From: Porites lobata
Taxonomy: Eukaryota; Cnidaria; Anthozoa; Scleractinia; Poritidae
Assembly: GCA_942486035.1 (NCBI GenBank)
Contig: CALNXK010000023.1
Coordinates: 4,396,746-4,460,745, forward strand
Reading direction: 5' to 3'
Length of the DNA: 64,000 nucleotides
The position numbers and the translations under genes are program-made. Under the pieces are notes generated by a model. The model was not told where the DNA came from. It did not search any database and worked only from the letters and a program-made list of their open reading frames with translations. Shown here one piece after another: positions 1-14,175 of this stretch. Within the stretch, counting starts at the first letter, position 1, and every line of letters starts with the position of its first letter.

Positions 1-110
1 TTACTTAACCTGCATTATAAGATAGCACTTTGAGAATACTAAAGGTGAAATAACAAATTCCTGCAAGTGCCAAAAATAACATCACATGTTCACTTGTGTT
101 ATGTCAACAG

Positions 111-3100
111 GATATGAACCACACAAACTCCTATGGCATCATCCGTGGTCTTCAGTTTGCCTCATTCATTGTACAGTACTATGGATTAGTGCTGGATCTT
201 CTGGTGTTGGGCTTACAAAGAGCCAGTGAGATGGCAGGACCCCCACAGATGCCAAATGACTTCTTAACCTTCCAGGATGTGCAGACAGAAACCCAACATC
301 CAATCAGATTGTACTCAAGATACATTGACAAAATGCACGTCTTCTTCAGGTAGCTTTTTTTTTTCCTGTTATTTTCTTTCACAAAAATAGAACATGAACA
401 TCATCACGGGTTAATTGTTATAAAACTTTTTCGATGCTACAGCACTAAGTCGAGCAATATAGTTTCCAGGTTTCTCACAATTATGATGCTGAGTTATTTG
501 CTCTGATTGATCAAACGTGTATCCTTTTGGGTCTGCTTTTTGCCCTTGTTATGTATTGAAAACTGCCGTTGAATTAAAAAGGGTTGGCTTTTAAAATACT
601 ATGCCTGTGTTAAGCCAAACTGGCCCATTTTTCATTTATCTGGGGGCAATCTGTGATTGCAACATAGGATTCCCACAATGGCACAGTATGGCCGAAACAC
701 CGGATATTACCAGGGGTATCAATAGAAGGCGAGAACCTGGTGCTGGCAGCAGTGTACTCTGAGCAGAGCACCTGCCTTCAAGGAAAATGAGAAAGCTGAT
801 TCTCAAAATAACTTTCCAACGTTCCCTACCTGCTCAACCTTGAAAACCCTGTATTGCTGAGTGTAACTCTGTTTTGGAGATTCACTGCTAGACTGACTCA
901 AAAGATAAAACCATCCAAATCATTTAAGAATTGTCTTGCGATCAAAATATTCCAACACTCTTTTCTAGGGTAACTGGCAGCATAGTCCTTTTTCCTGCGG
1001 TGCATACATGTAATGTTAAATGTGGTAAAATTCTGAATAACTGAGACTGGAAGACTAAAAGGAGAGAAGAAGATTAATATTATTTTCTACATGGTTTTTT
1101 GTACAGCCCAAGAATAATGGCAAGCCTTTAGTTTATATTAATAATTTATTTTTTGTGGGATGAAACACTGTATAATGTTGTGATTTTCAAGGGTTTTTTG
1201 GTGTCTTTAGATTTTCAGCAGATGAAGCTCGTGATCTTATTCAGCGATACCTTACAGAACACCCTGATCCTAACAATGAGAACATAGTGGGCTACAATAA
1301 CAGAAAATGCTGGCCCAGAGATGCTCGCATGAGACTCATGAAACATGATGTTAATCTTGGGCGTGCTGTGTTCTGGGACATTAAGAACCGTCTGCCAAGG
1401 TCTGTCACCACCCTCACTTGGGATGAAAGCTTTGTGTCTGTCTACAGCAAAGATAATCCAAATCTTCTTTTCAACATGTGTGGATTTGAATGTCGTATTT
1501 TGCCCAAGTGTCGTACAACGTTTGAGGAGTTCACACACAGGGATGGAGTCTGGAATTTACAAAATGAGGTATGCAGTGACAAAAAAAAGCCAGTTTCAAG
1601 TTACTTTAAGCTTCTTTATTAAAGCAACTCTCATTGCAAACCCATTTGTAAGAGAATGGGTTTTACTTGATTTGAAGGGGAACTTTACACTTTTCTCCTG
1701 AAAGGGTCAGATGTCAAAGTTAAAAAAAACAACTTTTGATTTGACAAGATCTGAAAATTAGGTCGTTTTGTGCAAAGTTCTTTTAAAGATGTTTTATTCA
1801 AGTTGTTACTTAATAGCATTTAGTCAATTAACTACAGAAGGTAAGAACTAGATTGGATTTCTTCAAAATTCACTTTAAGGGTCAGTGGTCATAGTCTCCA
1901 CAATTGTTTGACCATCAAAGTTTTGCTCTTCCTCTTTGTGGCTTTGACAACTTACTCTTGCCCCAAGATGACAAGGAAATCTCTGTTACATAATGCTAAT
2001 GTGCTAGTCAGCTTGGTTCTCATAGATGCTGCACTTCAGGGTTCTGTACAATAAATTTACAGTCAAATCCCTAGTAAAATATCATCAGATGATTACCTGT
2101 GAATGATCTTTTATTATTTTGCAGGTGACCAAAGAGCGAACTGCCCAGTGCTTCCTAAAAGTTGATGAGGAGTCACAGCAGAGATTCCACAACAGAGTTC
2201 GTCAGATTCTCATGGCTTCAGGTTCAACTACTTTTACAAAGATTGTGAACAAATGGAACACTGCTCTGATTGGTTTGATGACGTACTACAGGGAGTCAGT
2301 TGTCAACACTCAGGAACTCCTGGACTTGTTGGTCAAATGTGAAAACAAGGTGAGTGTTTATAATTACAGAAGTCATTCTTCTTTGTTTGCTTCTGTGTAA
2401 TCGTGTGTTCTTGTCCTGTCCCTGTATTCGTTTGGCCCTGACCTTCTCACTTTTGGGGATATCTGTCGTGACTTTGAACCCGTTTATTTTTCTTTCAGAT
2501 TCAAACACGTATCAAGATTGGTCTGAACTCCAAGATGCCCAGCCGTTTCCCTCCGGTTGTGTTTTACACACCAAAAGAGCTTGGTGGTCTTGGTATGCTG
2601 TCCATGGGACACGTGCTCATTCCTCAGTCAGATCTCAGGTTACTTGAAGTTTCCATTGTTGTTGTTGTTTTTCTCTTTCTCCAATTTGAATCAAGGCCAT
2701 CAAGTTTTGATGAAAGAAGCCTGTTTTAAGATAAGAGTATAGCCCAGCCCTACTGCTATATTGCAGAAATGAGAGCATCACTTTTTTTTCTTGATTGCTC
2801 AGGAATTTAAGAGGCAATAATCTTCTCGAAGATTAGCCTGTTCCATGCTTTCAGATAGTAGGGATGATGCGTAAGTGAAAGGCACACAAAGATATGAGCG
2901 CGTGATCTGGAAAAATGGAAGGTGGCGGGAAAAGGTAGGGAGACAGGCACCCTTTCTCTCCCCAGTTTCCTCCTGTTTTATTTTCGCGTGTGCTCGTTCT
3001 CAACTTTGCAGACCCAACTATTTTGGAGCTTGGAACAGGCTACTCGAAGATTAAAGTGCTAATACTATGTTTTCTCTAATTTTCGCCTTCAGGTGGTCTC

Positions 3101-6100
3101 AACAAACTGATGCAGGGATTACTCACTTCCGATCCGGAATGAGCCATGACAAAGATCAGTTGATCCCTAACTTGTACAGGTAACATTCCTCCTCCTTCTT
3201 CAAAAAAATCATTTCAGCAACAAGTGTAAAGTGGAGGGATTGTTACTCTAGAAATTTTAAGAAAGCCAAAATTTGTTCCAGCAGATATTTTTATAGGATA
3301 CTGGTATGGTCTTCTGGCTTGTTGCTAGCCTCTTGCTTAGGCTTTACCACTGATAAACGTATCCCGATTGTCAGACGGTTTGACATTGCTCTCTTAAACT
3401 CTCTTCTCTTCCATGAGTTTGAGCAACCAAACTCAGACCTTAAAATCAGAAGCAAATTATTCTTAACTTGTCATAACTTGAATGGTTAGGCAACTTTCAT
3501 TAAGTTAATAATGCTGTTCTCTTGGTGACATATCAGGTACATCCAACCATGGGAGAGTGAGTTCATCGACTCTCAAAGAGTTTGGGCTGAGTATGCCTTA
3601 AAACGGCAAGAAGCTAATGCTCAGAACAGGTGAGTGCTCACACCTTTCATGCTACTGCATTCTGATAAGAATACCCATGTATTGTACTGTTTTGGTCACG
3701 ATATAGGCTCGATTACCAGTTAATAAGCGTGCTCTCCTCCCCTGAACAGAGAGAAGCAGAAATTGAGCCTAGTCGCCAGGGTGGGTGGAAAAAATGTTGG
3801 GCAACTAAAATCAGGGCAAGCCGTCAATTTGGTGTCCTGTGTTCAGTAGTAATGTGGCAATGCAGTGATTTTCATTACTTCGTGTCGATGGACTTTTTTA
3901 AGTGAAAGTGAGATAAACAATTGTATGAAATAAATGTATTTTTTGCTCCATTTTCATAACAATTCACCTCTCAAAATATCAACTTTTGAATCGTTTTATT
4001 GCGATAAATTGAATTATATCAAACTAGCTTTTTTTTCACTCCCCACCAACACAACGCAACAGTAGAGTTTGTTTTTGAAATTGACCCCTTCAACAATTAG
4101 CACCTGAACGTACAGATAACATTTGAATATTTTTCAAGGCTAATATTCAACCACTGTTAGCAGTCTTATCTTAATTGTTAACCGTAACCTTCTTGGTATC
4201 TTCTGTGTATGGTAATTGTGCAAAGAAAATGTTTGCTTTATCTTATCTGTTGATTCCTTCCTAAGACGTTTAACCCTGGAGGATTTAGAGGACTCGTGGG
4301 ATCGTGGAATACCTCGAATTAACACACTGTTTCAGAAGGACAGACACACACTTGCTTATGACAAGGGATGGAGAGTTAGAACAGATTTCAAACAGTACCA
4401 GGTAAACCTTTTAACAATCATGTTCGGTTTATTAGATTATGTTTTAACTTTAAGCGAAAATTTGTTCATTCAGTACTGAGTGTCTAGTTTGACAGGACAA
4501 TAAATTATGACGTAGAGTGAGCTATCACAGTGTCGTTTATCCTTTATTGAAAATGGCAGTATCATTAAGATTGAGTAGTTCCTCAAAATCTAGCAAAAGT
4601 TTGTGTCAGAAATGACTAAGAATGTACAAACTACCACCTGGGGTTGCTTGGTCTTGCTGTAATAGTAATGTACGTAAATACTGTTAAAGAGTGTCTGATT
4701 AACGTCTAGAAGCGAGTGGACTGAAACTAGAAAACGTCAGAATGACGACGTTTTCATGTTTCTCGTCTTCGTTTGTTCATGTTTCGAAATTAATTTATTT
4801 CTTGTGTTGTTTGAGGTTCATTATGTGTGTCTCACAATTATATCGCACTAGCTGAGGTAAAATCCTGGGAATGATCTTCAAATTAGCGCGCAAATTTCAC
4901 GAGCTTGAACGTAAAACTGTAGAAAAAATTACAAAAAAGTTACTCATGGATGTTGTTGTTCCAAAGGTTCTCAAACAGAATCCGTTCTGGTGGACTCATC
5001 AGCGACATGATGGCAAATTGTGGAATCTAAACAACTACCGCACAGATATGATCCAGGCGCTGGGTGGCGTGGAAGGTATCTTGGAACATACACTTTTCAA
5101 AGGAACGTACTTCCCAACCTGGGAGGGTCTGTTCTGGGAGAAAGCTAGTGGATTTGAGGAGTCCATGAAGTACAAAAAACTGACTAACGCTCAGCGCTCT
5201 GGGTTGAATCAGATTCCAAACAGACGATTCACACTCTGGTGGTCACCCACTATAAACAGGGCCAATGTAAGTGACTCACAGTTTAAGTATAGCTTATGTT
5301 TTCCTGACTGCCCACCTACCCCTCCCATAAGTCAACAACACTTACTTCTCACTTAGTGCAAAATGTTGGCTTAGGGAGGGGGTAGGTGGGCAGTTTCCCA
5401 GAAACGTGTAATGATCTGAAATGTCTTAAGGGCATTTTGACCGCTATTCTCGCTCATACCTTATCTCTGTTTCATTTCTTGCAGGTTTACGTTGGATTCC
5501 AGGTTCAGCTTGATCTCACCGGAATCTTCATGCACGGCAAGATTCCAACACTGAAGATCTCACTCATTCAGATTTTCAGAGCTCACTTGTGGCAAAAAGT
5601 ACACGAGAGTGTTGTCATGGACTTGTGTCAGGTACAGTTTACTAGCAGACTCATTTATTGAGCGATTTTCGTATGACCTTGAAAAATGGTTTCGGTAAGT
5701 CTTCGTTATTTGTTTTTTCAGCCAGTGGGTGATCAAAACATAGCCTCTTCCTTTTCCCGCCAAAGAAAACCCTAATATGGAGAAAGCATTGTTCGATTGG
5801 CTAGTCGTGTTGCAGTATGACGTCAAAGCGAAGTATCGGTTGATCTCGAGAAAGTTCTCGGGCATGATGAACTTTTTTCACCCGAGCGTTCGCTTAACCA
5901 ACCAAAAGCCACGCGCGTTTGTATCCGTTCGATAAACCAATCAAACGGTTCTAGTGCCATTCGTTTGTTTTGTCTGTTTCGTTCGCGCGTTTTCATTTCA
6001 AGGTCATACGAAAATCGCTCTAACAAAAGAGAAAGGTTCAACTTCCACACGGGACTGGTTTAGGACACCAACATCGCCGCCGTTTCATTGTTGGGGACGC

Positions 6101-9100
6101 CAACATGGCGGACGTGACGTCATATGAAATAAGCTCTATAAGGACACTAAAAGCGCGTTGGTTTGACGCTATTCCGAACTAAGAATATATGGAACAAATT
6201 TGAGAAATCACCTGTTTAGGCAAGTCATGACATCGTAATATCTGCAGAAATCTAGTTGAAATACAGTATTACGATGCATGTAGCATTCCGGCGGTGGTCC
6301 AAAAAACTCTGATAAGAGAGATTTCTAACAGAATTTCTATGTACTCTTATTTCGGAATAAAATCAATCAAACGCTCCTTTAAACACTTAAGTAATCTGTT
6401 AATTAACAAGTACACGGTACTATGGCAGTGAGCGTGTTGCGCGTGGTGACGTCAATGTTTGCAAAATGTACGTTAAGGTATGGTCACACATTTCAGGAAA
6501 ACGTAAATGGAGATAGTTACCCGTGAAGAAACTTATCCACTTTGAACACTGTTTATGAAAAACGTTTGCTTTGCTACTATCGTGAACATTTGGCCTACGC
6601 TTTTAAAAAGGATTTACAGTGCAACGAATTCAACCGGGGGCACCATTAATCAGCCAATCACGGGTCACATTAACAGCAAAATTTGGTACAATTCGTTTGC
6701 CGATCAAAAATGAAAAGATGTCTTTAAATTTGAAAGTGTCGTTGCAGGGTCCGGTTGAGTTTGTTACACTGTAAGGTATCAGTCGAAAATGAACGTTAAC
6801 TTCTACGCATGGACTTAGTGTGTGTCGGTAATCAAGTATTAGAATTTGTACAAAACGCAAGTGAAGCTACTGGTGACGGCTGCGAAAAACGCATATGTAG
6901 AGGCGGCTTTTGAACTTCAGAGTTCGCTTGTTCTTGAAAAGCGATGTAACGCTGAATTTTACCCATGAAATTTGCCCATGATATTAGCCATACAATCTCT
7001 TCAGATCTCTCTCTTTGAAAATTTATTTTTCAACCACGGACTTGATGTGATTGACTGTTATGTAACTGTTGGTTGTCATAATTATTGTAGGTTTTTGATC
7101 AAGAACTGGATGCTCTTGAGATTGAGACAGTGCAGAAAGAAACCATTCATCCTCGTAAATCTTACAAGATGAACAGCTCATGCGCTGATATCCTCTTGTT
7201 TGCTGCATACAAGTGGAACGTCTCCAAACCTTCTATTCTGGCTGATTCCAAGTACGTCTCTCCTTTCTTCGTGCTGAAATTCTCCTAACGTGCATGAGCA
7301 GTTGATAATAGCCTTGTTGGAACACTTGGCAGTTAAAAGAAAGTCATTTCGATTATATTTGCTTCCATTCTCCCAGCTGTCTTCACTTCGGTTTGTAACA
7401 AATGAGCCCTTTCAAATTTAAGCGATAAAGATGCCTTTTGCTAATACATATTTTTAGGCATTTCTAGCAACTGCACCATGGATCACTGAGCCGCTTTTAG
7501 TTTGTGTGGGAGTTGTGTAAATGTCTCACGTCTCGTGCGCTCGTTGAATTTCTTTGGAAAAATCTATAGGAGTAAAAAATATCTGGAAGACTGCCTGGTG
7601 TCAAATGTTCGTCCATTTTTATGATGCGTTTGCTTGAATTTGTATTTGTATTACAAGGAGAAATTTAATGCCGCTGAGTATGTTAAAGAAATCTTCACTT
7701 CATTCGTAGTGACATCATGGATAGCACCACAACTCAGAAATACTGGGTCGATGTACAACTTCGCTGGGGTGACTACGACTCTCATGACATCGAGAGATAC
7801 GCACGCGCCAAATACCTTGACTACACCACTGATAACATGAGCATTTACCCCTCCCCCACTGGGGTCCTCATTGGCATTGATCTGGCCTACAACCTTCACA
7901 GGTAAGAGAAGAATACGCTTGCCGTCAAAACAGTGCCAGTCGTTCGAAATGCCAAGAGTTAGCTCCTTGTTGGTAACACGGCTTCAGGAACATTGGTGTT
8001 TCCATGTGGGTAATCATTTTCACAGCAATATGTGCCGATCAATTTGAAACTCCTTGCCGAATAAGCCGTTCGTTTTAAAAAGCTGATTCTTTACCTTAAA
8101 ACGCCTCCATCTCATTGTGAGAAAGATGGCATTGTCAGACCTTAACTTAACACTTCCGGTGAAATTTTCCCACCCAACCCAGGCCGTGGTCGAATTCCCC
8201 ACTCCCCTGGCACAGGTGATGGTCAAATGCCCGGGATTTGCCCAGGAGAGGATGTGAAGTTTCAATTTGATCGGCGCTTTAGATTGCAAGATAATTCATA
8301 TGGAAGTGCACCTTGAATATTTAGGTATTGAAGACACTAAAAGTGAATGGTAGTCAATGATTTGATGGAAGTAGCAGTTAACGTATCCATTTCATAATAG
8401 CGATGAGCTTTCCTCTCTTGCAGCGCGTTCGGTAACTGGTTCCCTGGTGTGAAACCCCTGATCCAGCAAGCCATGGCCAAAATCATGAAGGCTAACCCCG
8501 CCCTGTACGTGTTGAGAGAACGAGTCAGGAAAGGTCTACAGCTGTACTCCAGTGAACCCACTGAGCCTTACTTATCCTCACAGAATTACGGAGAACTCTT
8601 CTCAAACCAGATTATCTGGTTCGTGGATGACACCAACGTCTACAGAGTCACAATTCACAAAGTGAGAGCTTAGTTTTGTCACGTTTGCTATTATCTTTTT
8701 AAACCTCCTTCACATCTGTAAAGCGTGTATAGGTATTCGGGTTCATGAAATAAGAGTCATCGAACGAAAACCCCTTTTAAGCTGAAAAACAGACTGAATT
8801 CTTTATAGTGTTCAAGCAAGCTCTAACTTGTACTTCCGTTGTAATTTTGAAGCCGCTAACATACTTCTTGTACGGAGAAAACAGTTTTAAACCGTTTTAA
8901 CTAAAGTGTTTGTTTACTTGGGTGTGAATGGAGACAAATTCTTCTCAATGGTAAATAGCGTGCATTTTGAAGCATCCTCTGAAAGTCGACATTAAAGACT
9001 TTTTTTTAATTCTACACGCATTGTTTAACATTAGCATCTACGTTTTCATTCCAGACGTTCGAAGGTAACTTGACCACGAAACCAATCAACGGTGCCATCT

Positions 9101-12100
9101 TTATCTTCAATCCTCGCACGGGACAACTTTTCCTCAAAATCATCCACACTTCAGTATGGGCTGGACAGAAACGTTTGGGACAGGTAAGTGTTGTATCTTA
9201 TGGTGATTATCCTGCGTGGCAGGCGTCGAAAGAGGAAGGGAGGGGAATGGAGGTAAAAAAAAGAGAGGAACTGGGGGAGAGAAGGAAAGGACTGCCCCTC
9301 CCTTCTCCCTTTCGGGCTTTTCTCCCCTTCCCCTCCCCTCTCTTTTTTTGCACCTACCACGCAGGGTATATGGCGATATGTTACCTGTTCAAGCCATGAA
9401 AAAATATGACATAGTCGTGCGAGATTTTTGGATTCGGTCACTTTCACGAACAGAGTTTCTGACTCAAACATGTCCAATTCAAACATTTTTTAGGTTCCAC
9501 TGGCAAAGTCTCTTCCCTTATAAGCCAGATATTCGTACACAAACACATGGACCCAGGGGAAAGAAAGCTGACTGTCCTCCGGGTCAGACGTCTAGTGTAT
9601 ATTGTATTGGTCGGCAGTACCTCACCTTAACAGTCATTGTCCAACTTTTTGAACTAACCAAGGGCATAAATTCTTTATTGGTGTGTTGTTTTAGTTGGCC
9701 AAGTGGAAGACAGCTGAAGAAGTAGCAGCTTTGATTCGTTCACTGCCGGTTGAAGAACAACCCAAACAGATCATTGTGACCAGGAAAGGGATGCTTGATC
9801 CTCTCGAGGTGTTGTATAGTTACACTTTAGTGTTACGTCAAGGCATCGTCACATTTTCCGTTGATATTGTTGGCTTCTGGACTCTGTGAGATAGACTCAT
9901 GTCACCTTTGTCGCTTTTCGTTTAATTGTGGTGTAGTTTTGTTTTGATACAAGTGTCTTAATGTTTCAGGTCCATCTGCTGGATTTCCCTAACATCGTTA
10001 TTAAGGGCAGTGAACTGCAGCTTCCTTTTCAGGCCTGCTTAAAGGTTTGTGTTTAAAGAATAGATCTGTTATAAATGAAGAAAAATAGAAGGAAAAGTTG
10101 GCCCAACGTTTTAAAGTTTCAATTCATGTTTATCCTTGGCGTCCGTTGCAACTGATGACAGGAAACAGATTCAATGCCTAAATATAGTCTTAAACAACGA
10201 AACTGTACCATTATTTTTTTAAATTCAGTTGATGCGAAGACAAGTTTTAAGTTTCATAATCTCTGTTCTCTTGTACCTTTTAGGTAGAGAAGCTTGGAGA
10301 CATGATCCTTAAAGCAACCGAACCACAAATGGTATTGTTCAATCTGTATGATGATTGGTTAAAGACCATCTCTTCATACACGGCCTTCTCTCGTCTGATC
10401 CTCATCCTTCGTGCCTTGCACGTGAATGCTGACCGAACAAAGGTGCTCCTTAAACCCGACAAGACCACTATCACTGAGCCACATCATATCTGGCCAACCC
10501 TGACTGATGAGGAATGGGTACCAGTTGAGGTATGTTAAGTGTGAACCCTCGTCTATAATCCAGGGTGGCAATGTGTACATGCGACTTTTAGTGTAGTGCG
10601 TTTTGTCTCTTTATTTTGTGCTAAAACTCGGCTAGAATGATTTTAGAATCGTGTTAATCATCGCCTTTGCTTCTCTCATGTATTACTGTAGTTGACTAGT
10701 TCACTGCTTTTCTCTGTATCCATTTTTAATTTTTTGTTCGGTAATTGTTTTTTCGCCTTGTGAATCGTTTTTTTTCCCTGTCTTTTCTGTTGTATAGGTT
10801 GCGCTGAAAGATCTCATCCTGGCCGATTATGGCAAAAAGAACAAGTGAGTTGACTGCTTTCAACTTGAATCTTCACACAACTTACATTCAAAGTGCCTTT
10901 TGCCTTGAATACTAACCGTACTCTCCTTCGGTCTAACAGTAGCGTTTCTGTTTCTTCTCTAGCGTGAATGTAGCTTCCTTGACCCAGTCTGAGATCCGAG
11001 ACATCATTCTGGGTATGGAGATCTCAGCACCCTCGCAACAGAGGCAACAGATCGCTGAGATCGAAAAGCAGACCAAAGAACAGTCGCAGCTAACGGCTAC
11101 CACCACCCGAACCACCAACATCCACGGTGATGAGATCATCGTGTCCACAACGTCCAACTATGAGACCCAGACATTCTCCTCTAAGACTGAGTGGCGTGTA
11201 AGGGCGATATCTGCTACTAATTTGCACTTGAGGACCAATCATATTTATGTCTCTTCTGATGACATCAAGGAGACTGGTTTCACGTATATTCTACCCAAGA
11301 ACATCCTGAAGAAGTTTATCGTTATTTCGGATTTAAGGACACAGGTCAGTGAGTTATTTGCAGTAAAGGTGACAAAAGCCAAACAATAATCGCTCAAGGC
11401 TTTCTTACTATAGCAGTTGCGGTGTAAATTTTTCATTCAACTGGCCCCAGTTGTTAAAAAGGTGGAGAACGTTCTCCGCTGGGTAAACCTTTCTCTATCC
11501 AGGTAAGAACAATTGTTTTCTGTAGTTCTTATCTGCTGGTTAGTGATTTATCCGGTGGATAGTTCTTTCGAACGTTTGAACAACCTGGCCCTGATTAGCT
11601 TCAATAAAAGCCCTTTTCTTAACAAAAAGTCTCCGATATGTCACACCCTTTACGGGACTCAACTACTTGGAAATCATACCTTTTACATCGGCTCATACTA
11701 ATGTATATTTTGTAGGAGATACCCCCGCCCCCCTTTCCCCTCGAACAAGATTTGACCCCTATGCTTGACGTCAGGTTTGTCCGTGTAGGAGAGTAATAAT
11801 CAGCTCACTCCGTAACTGTCAATCGTTTCACCTCAGATCGCTGGCTACCTGTACGGTGTCAGTCCGCCTGACAATCCGCAAGTGAAAGAAATCCGCTGCA
11901 TTGTAATGGTGCCACAATGGGGCACTCACCAGACTGTGCATTTACCAAACATGTTACCACAACACGACTACCTCAAGGTAAGACTAACAGATTTTCATTT
12001 ACCAAATTCTGACTGTGCCAAGCCCGTTTGTGCAGTCTCGTTGTATGTTAACGTTTGAGCACTGGTTCACAAGTCTCTGTGTGACAAGGCTAGGTATGTG

Positions 12101-13821
12101 TCCAAATATTCAGTATGGTGTTTGTAGTGAACTAAGGAAGACGTTTGCCGGAAAAATCAGGCTTTAATCACCAAATCTCATTCTATGCAACATGGCGGTA
12201 AAACTACAACCACGAGGATTGCAGGCTCTTATATAAGGACAAATCTCACTACATATACACTACACGAATTATCACAAAACTCGCAGTTCGAATGTTCCTA
12301 GTTCATAGCTCAGTTCGCAATGTCATTTACCACAGTGTTTGTGTTCGCCTGTTTGTAGGAAATGGAACCGTTAGGTTGGGTTCACACTCAGCCCAACGAA
12401 CTACCTCAGCTTTCCCCGCAAGACGTTACAACACACGCCAAGATTATGGCCGACAATCCGTCATGGGATGGCGAGAAAACTGTCATTATTACTTGCAGGT
12501 ATGTCACGTTGGTCAGGCTTCGTGCTAAAGAACATAAGGTTTGCTCCACCTGGGAAGCGAAGCTTATATTGTTTTATCAATAATATTTTTCTGGAAGCTT
12601 ACGTATGTACTGCCACAGAAACATAATCGGCTCTGCTCAAAACTGCTTATCAATATCTCTTGGGTTACATTCAGATTTTTTCATTACTGACATCAAACAG
12701 ATAGACACTTGTGTCCGTATCACTTCCGTGGCGGCTGCCGCCTTCTTGGAAAAATGATATGCAGTAAAGTTGGGCATGTGCCGAGATTTGCTGGTTATGT
12801 TGCCTTTGTTTTATTTATGTAGTTTTGTTTCCTCGTTGTTTTCAGTTTTACTCCTGGCTCATGTTCACTGACAGCCTACAAACTGACCCCTTCGGGTTAC
12901 GATTGGGGGCGAAATAACAAGGACACAGGGAACAATCCCAGGGGTTATCTCCCCTCCCACTACGAGAAAGTGCAAATGTTACTGTCTGATCGTTTCCTTG
13001 GTTTCTTCATGGTACCCGCCCAAGGATCCTGGAACTTCAACTTTATGGGTAAGAATTGTTAAATTTCGTGTTATCAATTGATTTTTCCCCTCATTGTTTA
13101 ACCAGGAGTGCTTACCGTTTACACCAACCACCCGCGCATAAACATAAAACTGTAGTATTAGACGTGGCGGAGGAACGACCCACTACAAAGTAAATCCAAA
13201 CCAGCTGAACAGACTGAAAAGTAGAAACGTTGCATCCTTCCAAATGAGAGCCCATTATTTTCTGAAGGTTTTTAAACAGAATGGCGGGAACCATTTGATT
13301 TTCAAACCGGAATTTCTGGTTTTTCCATGCAAATGCAAGTACCCTTGGGTTGGTTTTTTTTTTTTTGTAACGGACAGTATGGAGAATGTGCACGTTGATA
13401 TTAGGGAGCTTAAGCAAAGACGTTTTTGAGCGACGCACGTCAACCGGAAGTGAGGCCTTCTCACTATATATATGCCTTGACGCTAACAAATTTGTATTGC
13501 TAAGTTTCTTTTCTCTTATAAAGAGGATTTACCGGAGAGTTTCTACCAAACCACTCCCCAATGATGCAAAAAGTCCACTTCCGGTTGACGTCCGTCGCTC
13601 AAAAACGCTGCTGCTTAAGCTCCCTATGAGAGTTTCACGGTTAACGCATTGGTCTGTTATTTTTAGGTGTTCGTCATTCTCCTAACATGCGTTACGAGTT
13701 ACAGCTGTCTAATCCTAAAGAGTTCTACCATGAAGTACACCGCCCCTCGCACTTCCTTAACTTCAGCACCATGGAGGATGTAGAAGTTATTGGCGCTGAT
13801 AGAGATGACATGTTCTCATAA
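111..13821 (+). CDS. PRPF8: Pre-mRNA-processing-splicing factor 8, C-terminal 1315 residues (5' end outside window)
   Basis: PRPF8 is the central scaffold of the U5 snRNP and spliceosome in the nucleus. It holds the catalytic RNA core and regulates the helicase Brr2. Exons read by splice sites and phase: 111-349, 1211-1568, 2125-2349, 2499-2638, 3093-3179, 3537-3629, 4266-4401, 4967-5266, 5485-5631, 7091-7251, 7710-7901, 8424-8661, 9055-9183, 9695-9808, 9970-10044, 10284-10529, 10798-10844, 10963-11344, 11837-11977, 12359-12498, 12846-13048, 13667-13821. They join in one frame to 1315 residues, matching the human protein from about residue 1020 of 2335. This part covers the later reverse-transcriptase-like/linker regions, the endonuclease-like and RNase H-like domains, and the C-terminal Jab1/MPN domain. 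The Jab1/MPN sequence [10 protein letters not shown], where human retinitis pigmentosa mutations cluster, is intact. The last 16 residues differ from the usual tail. Introns hold several MITEs. Assignment is essentially certain; single exon edges could be off. Confidence 0.97.
2834..3042. mobile_element. TAGCCTG-family MITE in a PRPF8 intron, 9-bp target duplication
   Basis: The 209-bp element starts TAGCCTGTTCCATGCT and ends AGCTTGGAACAGGCTA, a 16-bp terminal inverted repeat with one mismatch. It is flanked by a perfect 9-bp direct repeat, CTCGAAGAT, at 2825-2833 and 3043-3051. No ORF is inside. It lies between PRPF8 exons ending at 2638 and starting at 3093. The acceptor-side intron tract begins only 51 bp after the element's right end. 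Confidence 0.88.
5307..5394. repeat. Short fold-back repeat (MITE-like hairpin) in a PRPF8 intron
   Basis: The left arm ACTGCCCACCTACCCCTCCC pairs with the right arm ending GTAGGTGGGCAGT across about 88 bp, so the transcript could form a long hairpin. A related half-copy with the same CCCCTCCCNTAAG core appears near 31270. No clear target duplication is visible. Confidence 0.65.
5660..6020. mobile_element. MITE with perfect 25-bp terminal inverted repeats in a PRPF8 intron
   Basis: The left terminus starting GAGCGATTTTCGTATGACC (5660-5684) is exactly inverted at 5996-6020. The 361-bp interior has no domain-bearing ORF. The intron (5632-7090) is the longest in this part of PRPF8, and the element accounts for a quarter of it. 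The target-site duplication is not clear. A further repeat fragment with the ACATGGCGG motif found in other cnidarian-type repeats follows at about 6060-6125. Confidence 0.8.
9208..9368. mobile_element. TA(T/C)CCTG-family MITE in a PRPF8 intron
   Basis: The element starts TATCCTGCGTGGCAGG and ends CCTACCACGCAGGGTA, which are inverted complements apart from two transitions. The flanks are TATGGTGAT (9199-9207) and TATGGCGAT (9369-9377), a 9-bp target duplication with one mismatch. The inside is purine-rich on the left half and pyrimidine-rich on the right, so the whole 161 bp can fold back on itself. Confidence 0.82.
10139..10262 (+). repeat. Dispersed repeat, copy 1
   Basis: This stretch in the intron between PRPF8 exons ending 10044 and starting 10284 is similar over about 115 bp to 63128-63245 in the same orientation. 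Shared blocks include ACAGGAAACAG, CCTAAATA, CAGTCTTAAA (AGTCTTAAA here) and TGAAGACA-like runs. No ORF and no terminal repeats were found. It may be a fragment of a short interspersed or other dispersed element. Confidence 0.6.
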
Positions 13822-14175
13822 ACCACAGCAGTCTACAAGCCATATAAAGCATGCATTCGCCTTTTAACTTCAACTAGTGAAAAACAACTGCTTGAAGTTA
13901 CATGAAACGCCAAGTTTTGTCTTGGATCGAATTACAGAAATGGTAGTAGTTAAACAGTCGCAAACAATCTTCGATGCTTTTACTCAAAGATATGACAGAA
14001 AGTCCACCTGTGGTCAGACAGGGGATTTTCGAATGAAGTTTTGTCAAGTTATGTACCTCAGTCAGAAGGGATGGCTTAAACATGATATGGGCAAGCTTGT
14101 ACTAAACTGTCGGGAAAATTGTCACTTAGCATTTTCGCCGCAAAGAAGTCATTTAACTTTCTTAAAAAGCTGAAA

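Noticed and set aside
9070..9725. Long ORFs in the PRPF8 exon 9055-9183 and following intron
   Set aside because: They are read-through of true exons into introns or frames opened by the purine/pyrimidine arms of the MITE at 9208-9368.
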